A stretch of DNA of 64,000 bases from UMGS1279 sp045540715 (lineage in GTDB: Bacteria; Bacillota; Clostridia; Oscillospirales; Acutalibacteraceae): positions 124,001 to 188,000 of the forward strand of contig JAZQHT010000004.1 of NCBI GenBank assembly GCA_045540715.1. Direction: 5' to 3'. Each line of letters opens with the position of its first letter. Position 1 is the stretch's first letter. Position numbers and translations under genes: made by a program. The notes under the pieces were generated by a model. It saw only the letters and a list, made by a program, of their open reading frames with translations. It did not search any database and had not been told where the DNA came from. This document shows, piece by piece, positions 1-8,501 of this stretch.

Positions 1-164
1 ACTTTTTCAATAATATTTGCCATTGTAAAGGTTTTACCACTACCCGTAACGCCTAATAAAACTTGTTCTTTATTGCCAGCATTTATACTTTCAACAATTT
101 TATTTATAGCATCAGGCTGGTCACCGGTTGGCTTATATTTTGAATGAAGCACAAATTTATCCAT
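1..164 (-). CDS. uvrB: UvrABC system protein B, N-terminal part (cut by window edge)
   Basis: Only the first 54 codons are in the window. They read as the UvrB N-terminus: FxLHSKYxPTGDQPxAI, the family's adenine-recognising Q-motif region, then Walker A GVTGSGKT at residues 38-45. UvrB is the damage-verifying helicase-like subunit of nucleotide excision repair; UvrA loads it onto DNA and it recruits UvrC. The ATG at 162-164 is preceded by a GGAAAGGGG ribosome-binding site. The gene lies downstream of the LUD-domain gene but is separated from it by a terminator hairpin, so it probably has its own promoter. The remainder lies beyond the left edge. Confidence 0.95.
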   Translation of the reverse strand, partial: MDKFVLHSKYKPTGDQPDAINKIVESINAGNKEQVLLGVTGSGKTFTMANIIEK

Positions 165-225
165 AATTTTCCCCTTTCCTAAAACTATAAATATATTTTA
201 CCATAAGCAATTAATTATGTAAATA

Positions 226-250
226 AAAAAAGGCCTAAGTGGCCTTTTTT
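226..250 (-). terminator. Rho-independent terminator of the LUD-domain gene
   Basis: An A-run/GGCC stem, a 5-nt loop and the complementary GGCC/T-run form a compact hairpin overlapping the stop codon of the minus-strand gene that ends at 249. The U-run on the minus strand supports termination before uvrB. Confidence 0.75.
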
Positions 251-851
251 AATAACCTAAATTTTCGTTGATTAATATTACTTCACACTCGTAAGACGTG
301 GGCTTTTGCCATAATACAAAAAGGCCGCGACAAATTCTTTGAGGCGCTTTACAATCAACACATTCACCAAGTTTTACGCAAGGCGTATCTTTATTTAAAC
401 GCTTTGCATTTAGTGGCCCTGCAATATTTCTTGCGCGAAAAAGTGCTTCATCATAGGTTTTTGCAATTTTGTTTTTACCTATAACAAAATACACTTTTTT
501 GTGTCCAAACATTGTTGCGGCAACACGGTTACCAGTGCCGTCTATATTGATAATTTCACCACTTTCTGCAACACCGTTTGCAGAAGTAATGTAAATTTCG
601 GCATTAGCAGCGTTTTTTAGGGTATCTTCCCACGATAACGTTGATTTATCCTTCCAATGCCAAAAAACTTGATTTTGTCCGTTTATAGCTTCAAATAGGC
701 CCATTTCATCAACTGTTACAGAGCCGCCAATACCAACAGTTTTACCAACTATTTCAGATTTTAAATAGTTTACGGCCTCAAGTGAGTTTTCAAAGCAGCA
801 AACCTTATAATTTTTGCTTTCTAAATTTTGTTTTAAAGTTGAAAAATCCAT
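249..851 (-). CDS. LUD-domain protein (lactate-utilisation / DUF162 family)
   Basis: A 200-residue single-domain protein of the LUD (DUF162) fold. Visible family features are an IGGSVTxDEMGLFE-like segment near residues 41-54, a central ITSANGVAESGEI stretch, and a Cys-containing tail (PCVKLGECVDCKAPQRIC) followed by a terminal LGY. Stand-alone LUD proteins of this type are common in Clostridia and most lack a proven reaction; the name comes from the LutB/LutC lactate-oxidation proteins. No lutA/B/C partners are nearby, so a lactate role is not supported here. The four-Cys tail could bind a metal or Fe-S cluster, which is inference. It follows the TPR gene by 14 bases and may be cotranscribed with it. 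Confidence 0.85.
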   Translation of the reverse strand: MDFSTLKQNLESKNYKVCCFENSLEAVNYLKSEIVGKTVGIGGSVTVDEMGLFEAINGQNQVFWHWKDKSTLSWEDTLKNAANAEIYITSANGVAESGEIINIDGTGNRVAATMFGHKKVYFVIGKNKIAKTYDEALFRARNIAGPLNAKRLNKDTPCVKLGECVDCKAPQRICRGLFVLWQKPTSYECEVILINENLGY

Positions 852-865
852 AATAAACCTCTACT

Positions 866-1639
866 TTATACTTTTTTTAGAATTTCTTTAGCCTCATTTA
901 CAACGTAAAGTGTATTGCCATTTTTAATAACAAAATCGAGTTCTTTTTTAGCCGTTTCAATATCATTTAATTTTAAAGAAATACGAGCTAACAAATAGCT
1001 TTTTGAAACCTTTTCATATAGATTTGATGGTTCTACCGATTTAATAACGGAAAGTGCTTTTTCATATTGACCAATTCTATAAAAATGTTCACTTTCTGAA
1101 AGAGTAAATAAAATTTTATATTTATTCTTTAGTTTATTATTCAAAGAATTATCATAAATGTCTTTTGAAATTGAATAATATTTTTCTGCTTCATCTTTAT
1201 TTTTTAAACATCCGTATACTTTGCTAAGATTATTATAATAAATAAGTTTTAAATTTATTAGAGAACGCTCTGTTACCGTAATGCTCAAAAGCAAATTTAA
1301 CGCATCGTTAAACTTTCCCATTTGATGAAGACATAAAGCGTAATTAATGATATGATTTTGTTTTACATTGGGTGGGTTCTTTTCTTTTAAGAATTGTTCA
1401 TTTCGTTTGTATAAGGGCATACAATCACAAGACGTATAAAGTTCTTCCATCGCCTTGACTGTAAGATGAAGATCGATAAAAGCAAGAAGCATAAAAAATA
1501 TAAAGAAAATTAAAAAGCTAACAGCCAAACCTAAAATTTGACTATTAAAATATTTTATTAATGCAATAGTAATAATAACGAAGCATATTACTAAAATACA
1601 TCTCACAATACCTTTATGTCTTGAAATGAATTTTAACAT
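866..1639 (-). CDS. Membrane-anchored TPR-repeat protein, function unknown
   Basis: 257 residues. The N-terminal quarter holds two hydrophobic helices (about residues 13-31 and 35-60). The rest is helical, with tetratricopeptide-like pairs such as NYALCLHQMGKFNDALNLL, HFYRIGQYEKALSVI and LARISLKLNDIETAKKEL. This predicts a membrane-tethered protein with a cytoplasmic TPR superhelix, a fold used for protein-protein contacts. No catalytic motif was seen and I do not recognise a named family. It is probably the first gene of a two-gene unit with the LUD protein; a TATAAT-like -10 box lies just upstream on the minus strand near 1663-1668. Confidence 0.75.
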   Translation of the reverse strand: MLKFISRHKGIVRCILVICFVIITIALIKYFNSQILGLAVSFLIFFIFFMLLAFIDLHLTVKAMEELYTSCDCMPLYKRNEQFLKEKNPPNVKQNHIINYALCLHQMGKFNDALNLLLSITVTERSLINLKLIYYNNLSKVYGCLKNKDEAEKYYSISKDIYDNSLNNKLKNKYKILFTLSESEHFYRIGQYEKALSVIKSVEPSNLYEKVSKSYLLARISLKLNDIETAKKELDFVIKNGNTLYVVNEAKEILKKV

Positions 1640-1720
1640 AACTACTCCAAACGTTTTTTATTATTATAACATAGCTTTATTCCATTTTAAAGAGAAAAGT
1701 ACATAAATAAACAATAAGAA

Positions 1721-1750
1721 AAGGACAGAGAATAAAAATTCTCTGTCCTT
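1721..1750 (-). terminator. Rho-independent terminator of the opp operon
   Basis: A perfect 12-bp inverted repeat (AAGGACAGAGAA with TTCTCTGTCCTT) around a 6-nt loop, followed on the minus strand by a T-rich stretch. It lies 100 bases beyond the oppA stop codon and separates the opp operon from the TPR gene promoter. Confidence 0.8.
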
Positions 1751-1850
1751 AATTAGTTTATAACAAATTTTAACTTCTAAGAATCAATCTTTATAATTAT
1801 ATAAAGTATGCAATAGATGTCAAAAGAAGTTAATTATAAGTTATTAACTT

Positions 1851-3614
1851 TTATTTCTTTTCGATATCGTAGTATTTACCTAAGATTTCTAAAGCTTTGT
1901 CAACGTTAGCTTTGTGAGCTTCTTTGGATACGTCATAGTAACCATCGTAACCATTTTTAGCTGCGCCGCCGTTAGCAGTCTTATAGAATTCAGTACCGTC
2001 GGGATTTGTCATACCCATAGCAACGAAAGAAGAAGCAGGAAGTTGTCCGCCTTGTGCAACAGATTCAACAATATAGTTACGGTCGAATAATAGAGAGATA
2101 GCATTACGGATTTCAGCTTGAGCTTTTTCAGCTTCAACGCCTTCTAATTTGCTGTTTTCAGGAAGAATTCTTTCGTTAATGTTCCAGCAAACGTAGTAAG
2201 TACCGATTTGACCAGCAATTACAAATTCATCAGGATATGAAGTTTTTAGAGTAGCGATTTCGTTAGTAGGAACGTCATCGATTAATAACCAGTCACCTTT
2301 TTTGAAGTTTGCTAGCATGTTGTTAGCATCATCAGATAGGTAGCAGTTAATTTTCTTCATTGTAACTTCAGCAGCACCATGATATGCGTTGTTTTTCTTT
2401 AATGTGATAACGCTGTCATGAGTCCAAGATTCGATTGTGTAAGCACCGTTGCAGATATAAGTTGCAGGTTCGGTTGCCCAAGAATCGCTATTTCTGCAGC
2501 TGGAGTGTACTGGGAAGTAGGTTGGGAAAGCTAATAATTCGTTCCAATAAGAAACTGCATTAGCAAGAGTAACTTTAATAGTCTTTTCGTTAACAGCTTC
2601 AACTGCTAAATCATTAGTGCCGTAACCTTTAACAACTTCAAACATGTAACCATAGTCAGCTGCTAGATCTGCAGAAGCTGCTCTCTTCCAAGATTCAACG
2701 AAGTCAGCAGCAGTAAGTTTGTCGCCGTTGCTCCATTTTAAACCATCTTTTAGAGTGTAGGTATATGTTACAGTACCGTCAGCATTTTGAACGCCTTCAG
2801 GAAGTGCAGTTGCACAGTCAGGAACTAGAACTAATTTACCTTCAGCATCTTGAGACCATTTTGCAAGACCGGCAAATAAGTGAGAAATCATTGTAGCGCC
2901 GTCAACAGCAGAGTTAAGTGCTGGGTCTAGAGTGTCAGGTTCAGAAGCTAAGCAAACGTTGATGGAGTCAGTTTTACCAGCAACGCTAGTGTACATAAAG
3001 TATTTATAGCCTAGAGGGTTGGAGAAGAATCCTTTAACGTCTTTATTGATCATGTATAGATCAGTATAGTAGTATAAAGGAACGATACAACCTGTAGCCA
3101 TAAGCATATCTTCTGCTAAGTGCATTAATTCGTAACGTTTTGTAGAATCTGTGCAAGACTTAATGGTAGAAATTAAAACGTCATAAGTTTCAGCCCATGT
3201 ACCATTTTCAACCTTAATGTCATAACCCCATTTGGTTAGATCTAGGTTGTACATTTTTAGAGTAGCATGTGCACCTTTACCAAATTGAACGTCGTTGTTA
3301 CCAGAGTTGGAAGTCCACATATCTAAGAAACAGATTGGATCGTTGTAGTCAGCTAACCAACCGTTACGAGCGATGGAATATTTACCTTCTTTACGTGTAT
3401 TTAAGAAGGTGTTCCATTCTTGGTTTTCTAGGTTCATAGTAATACCTGCATTTGCAAGAGCAGCTTGTAGGTATTCACCTATAGCCTTATGGCTATCACT
3501 GGTATTGTAAAGGTATGTAATGGTAGGAAATTCGCCTGTTTCTTTTTTGGCACAACCAGTAAAAGTTCCTACAAGCATTACAAGAACGAGCAAGAGAGCT
3601 AAAATCTTTTTCAT
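1851..3614 (-). CDS. oppA: Oligopeptide-binding lipoprotein OppA with circularly permuted domain order
   Basis: A 587-residue extracellular solute-binding protein (SBP family 5) of an oligopeptide ABC importer. A signal peptide with lipobox FTGC (Cys21) predicts a lipoprotein. The segment order is inverted. Residues about 29-210 (FPTITYLYNTSDSHK, LENQEWNTFLNTRK, NGWLADYNDPICFLDM, PLYYYTDLYMI, NPLGYKYFMY) are what normally form the C-terminal part of OppA. Residues about 216-587 (NVCLASEPDTLDPAL, LKDGLKWSNGDKLTAADFVESW, CNGAYTIESW, RNAISLLFDRNYI) are the normal N-terminal and middle parts. The reading frame is unbroken and total length is normal for the family, so the whole fold could be present. 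It ends the oppBCDFA operon. A local assembly rearrangement is the main alternative. Confidence 0.9.
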   Translation of the reverse strand: MKKILALLLVLVMLVGTFTGCAKKETGEFPTITYLYNTSDSHKAIGEYLQAALANAGITMNLENQEWNTFLNTRKEGKYSIARNGWLADYNDPICFLDMWTSNSGNNDVQFGKGAHATLKMYNLDLTKWGYDIKVENGTWAETYDVLISTIKSCTDSTKRYELMHLAEDMLMATGCIVPLYYYTDLYMINKDVKGFFSNPLGYKYFMYTSVAGKTDSINVCLASEPDTLDPALNSAVDGATMISHLFAGLAKWSQDAEGKLVLVPDCATALPEGVQNADGTVTYTYTLKDGLKWSNGDKLTAADFVESWKRAASADLAADYGYMFEVVKGYGTNDLAVEAVNEKTIKVTLANAVSYWNELLAFPTYFPVHSSCRNSDSWATEPATYICNGAYTIESWTHDSVITLKKNNAYHGAAEVTMKKINCYLSDDANNMLANFKKGDWLLIDDVPTNEIATLKTSYPDEFVIAGQIGTYYVCWNINERILPENSKLEGVEAEKAQAEIRNAISLLFDRNYIVESVAQGGQLPASSFVAMGMTNPDGTEFYKTANGGAAKNGYDGYYDVSKEAHKANVDKALEILGKYYDIEKK

Positions 3615-3706
3615 TTCTTTAATCCTTTCCTTATTGTGATTTTATTTTTCATGGCATTTTCTAACAGATTGCACGCCGAAAGAAAATACCTAATGAAACA
3701 AAGTAA

Positions 3707-4705
3707 TTAATTTATCTTGTCAACGTGGTGACAAGCAACAAAGTGTCCTTTTTCAACCTCTTTAAATTCAGGCATTGCTTCTGCACACATTTCTGTTGCA
3801 TAAGGACAACGTGTACGGAAGGGACAACCCGAAGGAGCGTTAAGTGGACTTGGAATATCTCCGCCTAGTGGAATACGCTGATTTGCCCTTGCAATATTAG
3901 GGTCAGGTATTGGAACTGCAGAGATTAGTGCTTTTGAATATGGGTGTAACGGATGATTATAAATATCATCAGAACTTGCCATTTCAACAATTTTGCCAAG
4001 GTACATAACTGCAATACGGTGGCTAATATGACGAACAACCAAAAGGTCGTGAGCAATAAATAAGTATGATAGTCCTAACTTATCTTGAAGTTCTTCGAAC
4101 ATATTTATAACCTGAGCTTGAATAGAAACGTCAAGCGCAGAAACCGGTTCGTCACAAACGATAAAATCGGGAGAAATAGCTAGTGCTCTAGCAATTCCTA
4201 TTCTCTGACGTTGTCCGCCCGAAAATTCGTGGGCATAACGTGATGCGTGTTCACTGTTTAGGCCAACGTGACCCATAAGTTCAAGCACTTTTTCACGTCT
4301 TTCTTCAACAGAACTATACATTTTGTGTACATCTAAAGGTTCTGCAATAATATCAGAAACGGTCATACGTGGGTTAAGTGAAGAATATGGATCCTGGAAC
4401 ACCATAGCCGCTTTTTTGCGAAACTCAAAAATATCTTTCTTTGTAACTATGGGTTTACCATTATATAATATTTCACCCGCTGTTGGCTTATATAGGTTCA
4501 TAAGTGTACGTCCAACAGTTGTTTTACCACAGCCCGACTCACCAACAAGTCCTAACGTTTCTTTATGATTTATATAAAAAGAAACGTCGTCAACAGCCTT
4601 TAATGGTTTAGATTTAAGCATACCTGTACTAATATTAAAGTATTGTTTTAGGTTGCGTACCTCTACAAGAGGAGTTTCTTTGAGATTTTTTGTATTATCA
4701 CTCAT
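3707..4705 (-). CDS. oppF: Oligopeptide ABC transporter ATPase OppF
   Basis: One of two ATPases that power peptide import through OppB/OppC. From the chosen start (332 residues), Walker A GESGCGKT is at 55-62, the Q-loop FQDPYSSLNP near 103, signature FSGGQRQR at 161-168 and Walker B FIVCDEP near 181-187. The C-terminal tail has the oligopeptide/dipeptide ATPase extension with conserved cysteines (GCPFRTRCPY), seen in this family and sometimes linked to an Fe-S cluster. The open frame extends further upstream, but the ATG at 4703-4705 has a GGGAGGAG ribosome-binding site and overlaps the oppD end by 8 bases, a usual translational-coupling arrangement. Confidence 0.95.
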   Translation of the reverse strand: MSDNTKNLKETPLVEVRNLKQYFNISTGMLKSKPLKAVDDVSFYINHKETLGLVGESGCGKTTVGRTLMNLYKPTAGEILYNGKPIVTKKDIFEFRKKAAMVFQDPYSSLNPRMTVSDIIAEPLDVHKMYSSVEERREKVLELMGHVGLNSEHASRYAHEFSGGQRQRIGIARALAISPDFIVCDEPVSALDVSIQAQVINMFEELQDKLGLSYLFIAHDLLVVRHISHRIAVMYLGKIVEMASSDDIYNHPLHPYSKALISAVPIPDPNIARANQRIPLGGDIPSPLNAPSGCPFRTRCPYATEMCAEAMPEFKEVEKGHFVACHHVDKIN

Positions 4706-5750
4706 TGTTTTCTCCTCCCTCTTCTTCGGTATTAGCTGCAGTTTCATCTGCTTTAATATCAATTTTTCCCGCTTCAACGTCCTTTTTTACGTTCATCCAA
4801 CAAGCTGCATAGTGATTTTCGTTAATAACTTGTGAGCTTGCTCTATGATTTAAGCAAACCTTCATAGCTGCGTCGCAACGTGGTGCAAAAGGACATCCTT
4901 TAGGCATATTTAGTAGGTCGATAGGCGAACCTGTAATAGGTTGAAGCTTTTCTCTCTTATCTGTATCTGCTGTTGGAATTGAACGAAGCAATCCTTTTGT
5001 ATATTCGTGAGAGGGATTATAGAAAATTTCATCTGCTGTTCCCTGTTCACAAATAGAACCTGCATACATAACTACGATTTCGTCGCACATTTGTGCAACT
5101 ACTCCGAGGTCATGAGTAATCATTATAATTGCCATTCCAAGTTCCTTTTGTAAGGAATTCATAAGTTCAAGAATCTGAGCTTGAATAGTAACGTCCAAAG
5201 CCGTTGTAGGCTCGTCGGCAATTAGTATATCGGGTTCACAAGCAAGAGCCATTGCTATAACAATACGTTGACGCATACCGCCTGAGAACTCAAAAGGATA
5301 TTGTTTCATGCGTTTTTCGGGCTCGTTGATATTAACAAGGCGAAGCATTTCAATAGCTCTTTCCCTTGCTTGTTTTTTATTGCGTGGTGTGTGAAGCATA
5401 ATTGCTTCCATCAACTGATGTCCGATAGTATATGTGGGGTTTAAAGAAGTCATAGGGTCTTGGAAAATAATAGATACCTTATTTCCCCTGACGTTCTTCA
5501 TAACCTTTTCGCCAGCCCCTACAAGTTCTTGACCATCTAGTTTAATAGAAGAATTTGGGTCAATTTTTGCAGTTGGAGCGAGTATTTGCATAATTGAATA
5601 AGCGGTTACGGACTTACCCGAGCCCGATTCACCAACTATTCCAAGCACCTTACCATAATCGAGGTTGAAGGAAATGCCGTTAACAGCCTTTACTTCACCC
5701 GCGTCGGTAAAGAACGAGGTGCGTAAGTTTTTAACTTCTAATAAAGCCAT
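4698..5750 (-). CDS. oppD: Oligopeptide ABC transporter ATPase OppD
   Basis: 350 residues. Walker A GESGSGKS at 40-47, Q-loop FQDPMTSLNP, signature FSGGMRQR and Walker B ILIADEPTTALD are intact, as is the C-terminal Cys-bearing GCPFAPRCDAAMKVC extension of the oligopeptide ATPase family. It pairs with OppF on the cytoplasmic face of the OppB/OppC channel. The acidic, low-complexity tail (residues about 330-350) overlaps the oppF start. It sits 13 bases downstream of oppC. Confidence 0.95.
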   Translation of the reverse strand: MALLEVKNLRTSFFTDAGEVKAVNGISFNLDYGKVLGIVGESGSGKSVTAYSIMQILAPTAKIDPNSSIKLDGQELVGAGEKVMKNVRGNKVSIIFQDPMTSLNPTYTIGHQLMEAIMLHTPRNKKQARERAIEMLRLVNINEPEKRMKQYPFEFSGGMRQRIVIAMALACEPDILIADEPTTALDVTIQAQILELMNSLQKELGMAIIMITHDLGVVAQMCDEIVVMYAGSICEQGTADEIFYNPSHEYTKGLLRSIPTADTDKREKLQPITGSPIDLLNMPKGCPFAPRCDAAMKVCLNHRASSQVINENHYAACWMNVKKDVEAGKIDIKADETAANTEEEGGENNE

Positions 5751-5763
5751 TTTTGCGTCTCCT

Positions 5764-7119
5764 TTAGTTGTTTAGCTTCGGATCAAACGCATCGCGAAGT
5801 CCGTCACCGAACAAGTTGAGCGAAAGAACGATTAAAGATATAACTACTGCCGGAATAATCAAACGTTCAGGATAAGTAGAAATACCATCAAGCGCGTCAG
5901 ATGCTAAAGATCCAAGTGAAGGCATTGGCGCATTAACACCAAGACCCAAGAAAGAAAGATAACTCTCTGTGAAAATTGCACTTGGAATTTGCAAAGCAGT
6001 TGAAATAATAATAACGCTGATGCAGTTTGGAATTAAGTGTTTTCTAATAATCCAGGAGCTCTTTGCACCTGAAGCTCTAGCTGAAAGCACGTATTCTTGC
6101 TCACGAAGGGATAGAATTTGTCCACGGATAAGACGGGACATAGAAACCCAATATAAAAGTGCGAAAACGATAAATAAGCTTATCATATTACTTCCTAAAT
6201 CTGCAAGGATGGTTCCATCTATTATGGGACCAAGTAAAAGTTTCATAACAGATGCTAATAAGATAACCATTAACATATCTGGAAGTGAATAGATAATATC
6301 AACAATTCTCATTATAACAAGGTCAACCTTACCACCGCAGTAACCTGCAATAGAGCCAACAACCATACCAATAACAAGAACGATTATACTTGCAAAGAAT
6401 CCAACTAGAAGTGAAATTCTTGTTCCGTAAACTATACGAATAAGATAATCACGTCCGTGAGAGTCGGTTCCAAAAATATGTGGGAATACAGATTTGCCGC
6501 CAGCAAATGAATTAACACATATAACGTAAAAACCATCTTTTGTTTCAAAAACAGCGGCATCGCCAGAAGTTCTAACTGCTTTATGCGATAAACCTGTTGT
6601 TTCCCAAATCCAGTCGTTTGCTGCACAGCCGGGGCCAAACGTATCGGAAGTAGCACCGTTTTTATGAGTGTACTCACCCACTGCTGCTACTGCAAGTTTT
6701 TGGAAATTTTCGATATTTTTGCCGGATTTATTATAGGTTGTAAGGAACTGCTGAGCATCTTCTTTTTCTTCAAAAAGAACATAATGAAGGTCGGCAGCGC
6801 CTAAAGTTTCATACCTTTCGGTTGAGCCTAGTTTAAAGGGAGCTAAATTGTTATATGATGCATCAACACCATATAGTGAGTTACCAAGTTGTTCTTCATA
6901 TCCGTAAGGCCAAAACATTGGTAAGAATATTGAGGTTAGAACTATAAATACAATTATAAAAAAACTAACTGTGGCAACTTTGTTTTTAAGGAGCCTTTTT
7001 ACACCGTCTTTAAAGAAGGTAGAAGCAGGGCGCATTTGCACCATATATTCTTTTTCTTTGTCTGTTGCAGGGAGGAATGAATCCACGTCAAGTTGCATGC
7101 TAAAGAGATTCTTTTTCAT
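5764..7119 (-). CDS. oppC: Oligopeptide ABC permease OppC with a large extracytoplasmic insertion
   Basis: A binding-protein-dependent permease of the OppC type, 451 residues against roughly 300 for standard OppC. TM1 is at about residues 50-70; the other helices lie between about 235 and 435, with the EAA coupling motif RASGAKSSWIIRKHLIPN near 348-365. Between TM1 and the canonical HIFGTDSHGRD segment (about 214-224) lies an insert of about 100 residues (105-205). It opens with LHYVLFEEKEDAQQFL, continues NIENFQKLA and closes with VFETKDGFYVICV. That pattern resembles a parvulin-type peptidyl-prolyl isomerase domain; this is my inference from motif layout. It would lie outside the membrane, near OppA. 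Confidence 0.92.
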   Translation of the reverse strand: MKKNLFSMQLDVDSFLPATDKEKEYMVQMRPASTFFKDGVKRLLKNKVATVSFFIIVFIVLTSIFLPMFWPYGYEEQLGNSLYGVDASYNNLAPFKLGSTERYETLGAADLHYVLFEEKEDAQQFLTTYNKSGKNIENFQKLAVAAVGEYTHKNGATSDTFGPGCAANDWIWETTGLSHKAVRTSGDAAVFETKDGFYVICVNSFAGGKSVFPHIFGTDSHGRDYLIRIVYGTRISLLVGFFASIIVLVIGMVVGSIAGYCGGKVDLVIMRIVDIIYSLPDMLMVILLASVMKLLLGPIIDGTILADLGSNMISLFIVFALLYWVSMSRLIRGQILSLREQEYVLSARASGAKSSWIIRKHLIPNCISVIIISTALQIPSAIFTESYLSFLGLGVNAPMPSLGSLASDALDGISTYPERLIIPAVVISLIVLSLNLFGDGLRDAFDPKLNN

Positions 7120-7130
7120 TTTTATCCTCC

Positions 7131-8060
7131 TTACTCAAGATTAATGCGTGGGTCAACAACTTTATACATAATGTCGCTTAGAAGGTTCATAACAACTATA
7201 AGTGTTGCTAGAACTATTGTTGTACCCATAATTAATGTGTAGTCGCGGTTAGTAATACTATTAACAAAAGCACGTCCAATTCCTGGAACAGCAAATATCT
7301 TTTCAACAACTAATGAACCGGTAACAATATAAGCTAACATTGGGCCTAAATAGGTAATAACCGGAATTAGAGAGTTTTTAAGAGCATGTCCAAAAATTAT
7401 CTTAGTACCTGAAACACCTTTTGCCTTAGCGGTACGAATATAGTCTTGGCCTAAAACGTCAAGCATAGACGAACGTGTTAAACGTGTAATATGCGCCATT
7501 GGGCTTAATGATAGCGTAATTACCGGTAATATTAGCCCTTCTGACGAAGCACCGTTTGCCGGCACCAGATTCAACAACACTGCAAAAGCGTATAGTAATA
7601 GTGTGCCCATAATAAATGAAGGAATTGAAACGAAGGCAGTAGTTAAAACCATAATAGCGCGGTCAATAAACTTATTTCTTCTAAGCGCTGCAATAGAGCC
7701 TAAAATAACACCGAAGAAAACTGCAATGCCAGCTGCCATAACGCCAAGTTTTGCTGAAGTTTTAAGACCATCAGCGATAATATCTTGAACCATCATTCCG
7801 TCTTTTTTAAGTGAAGGACCAAAATCAAACTCTGTTACTATGTCCTTTAAATAATCAATATATTGCTCTTCAAGAGGCTTGTTTAAACCAAATTTTTCCT
7901 CAAGTCTAGCTTTTGCTGCATCCGGAAGCGCCTTTTCACTTGTAAATGGATCGCCAGGTACGGCATGCATAACAAAAAACGTTACCGTAATAACAACCCA
8001 TATTGTTAAAATGGCTAACAGTATACGTTTTCCAATGTAAAATAATGTTTTAGAACTCAT
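7131..8060 (-). CDS. oppB: Oligopeptide ABC permease OppB
   Basis: 309 residues and first gene of the opp operon. The N-terminus KRILLAILTIWVVITVTFF is the standard OppB/DppB first helix, followed by HAVPGDPF and, after a periplasmic loop (GLNKPLEEQYIDYL), five further helices. The EAA coupling loop reads DYIRTAKAKGVSGTKIIFGHALKNS. It forms the heterodimeric channel with OppC. A ribosome-binding site (AAGGAAAGG) precedes the ATG, and a consensus promoter lies 94-122 bases upstream. Length and topology are ordinary, in contrast to OppC and OppA in the same operon. Confidence 0.95.
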   Translation of the reverse strand: MSSKTLFYIGKRILLAILTIWVVITVTFFVMHAVPGDPFTSEKALPDAAKARLEEKFGLNKPLEEQYIDYLKDIVTEFDFGPSLKKDGMMVQDIIADGLKTSAKLGVMAAGIAVFFGVILGSIAALRRNKFIDRAIMVLTTAFVSIPSFIMGTLLLYAFAVLLNLVPANGASSEGLILPVITLSLSPMAHITRLTRSSMLDVLGQDYIRTAKAKGVSGTKIIFGHALKNSLIPVITYLGPMLAYIVTGSLVVEKIFAVPGIGRAFVNSITNRDYTLIMGTTIVLATLIVVMNLLSDIMYKVVDPRINLE

Positions 8061-8153
8061 TTTCTACCTTTCCTTAAAACACGTCACGCGACGTTAGTTT
8101 CTACAATAATTATAAACGGACACAATACGTTCAGTTTATAGATATCTTGCTAT

Positions 8154-8182
8154 ATTGTACCACTTTTGTTTAGCAAGGTCAA
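8154..8182 (-). promoter_or_regulatory. Sigma-A-type promoter of the opp operon
   Basis: On the minus strand TTGACC (8182-8177), a 17-bp spacer and TACAAT (8159-8154) match the housekeeping sigma consensus. The untranslated leader to the oppB ATG would be about 85 bases. Confidence 0.8.
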
Positions 8183-8266
8183 GTAAATTGGTACATTTTA
8201 TTCTAAAATTTTTATGTATCATATAATATATTATAATACATTAGTGAAAATCTCTGCTCATAATGC

Positions 8267-8317
8267 AAACCCCACCGACATAGCCGGCGGGGTTTATTTT
8301 GGTCTGCCCGAAGGGAG
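8267..8317 (-). repeat. Direct repeat, left copy: terminator hairpin plus tRNA-Arg 3' end
   Basis: This segment holds a GC-rich hairpin (8267-8295, AAACCCCACCGAC / complementary arm) followed by TTGGT and CTGCCCGAAGGGAG. It is near identical to 8468-8519, which is the real terminator and 3' end of the tRNA-Arg gene; one base in the hairpin and one in the T-run differ. The copied tRNA part covers only about 14 bases of the gene plus the CCA end, so it is not a functional tRNA. Copies of tRNA 3' ends are classic integration scars, but partial duplication by another route is equally possible. Confidence 0.8.
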
Positions 8318-8464
8318 AAATCCGCTTGCGCGTATTCCTTGCTTGTCGACCCAAAGGCCTTGCCTTTCGGTACCCGACTGCGCACCACCTTACTACAAAA
8401 CAGTTCACCGAACTGTTTTGCTTAACGTGCGGTGCCCTCTTAGGCTTCAACTCCCTTCTTGCAG
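8304..8464. repeat. 161-bp element bounded by imperfect tRNA-derived inverted repeats
   Basis: The ends are CTGCCCGAAGGGAG (8304-8317) and, inverted, CTCCCTTCTTGCAG (8451-8464), matching at 12 of 14 positions. Inside are two clean hairpins: AAAGGC-CTT-GCCTTT (8353-8367) and AAAACAGTTC-ACC-GAACTGTTTT (8397-8419). The second is nested in a longer imperfect stem (GCGCACCACC against GTGCGGTGC). An open frame across this region on the plus strand is an antisense artefact of tRNA sequence. With the flanking repeats it accounts for most of the gene-free stretch 8061-8631. It could be a small non-autonomous repeat of the MITE or REP kind. No coding capacity was seen. Confidence 0.6.
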
Positions 8465-8467
8465 AAT

Positions 8468-8496
8468 AAACCCCACCGACATAGTCGGCGGGGTTT
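8468..8496 (-). terminator. Terminator of tRNA-Arg
   Basis: A 13-bp GC-rich stem (AAACCCCACCGAC with GTCGGCGGGGTTT, containing an A-G mismatch) around a 3-nt loop, directly downstream of the tRNA 3' end on the minus strand and followed by TTTATT. Confidence 0.7.
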
Positions 8497-8501
8497 TATT
8501 T

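Noticed and set aside
1851..3614. OppA as a frameshifted or truncated pseudogene
   Set aside because: The frame is intact from signal peptide to stop with all expected segments present once; only their order is changed.
4706..4777. 24-codon N-terminal extension of oppF
   Set aside because: It reads through the end of oppD in another frame; ATG 4705 has GGGAGGAG just upstream.
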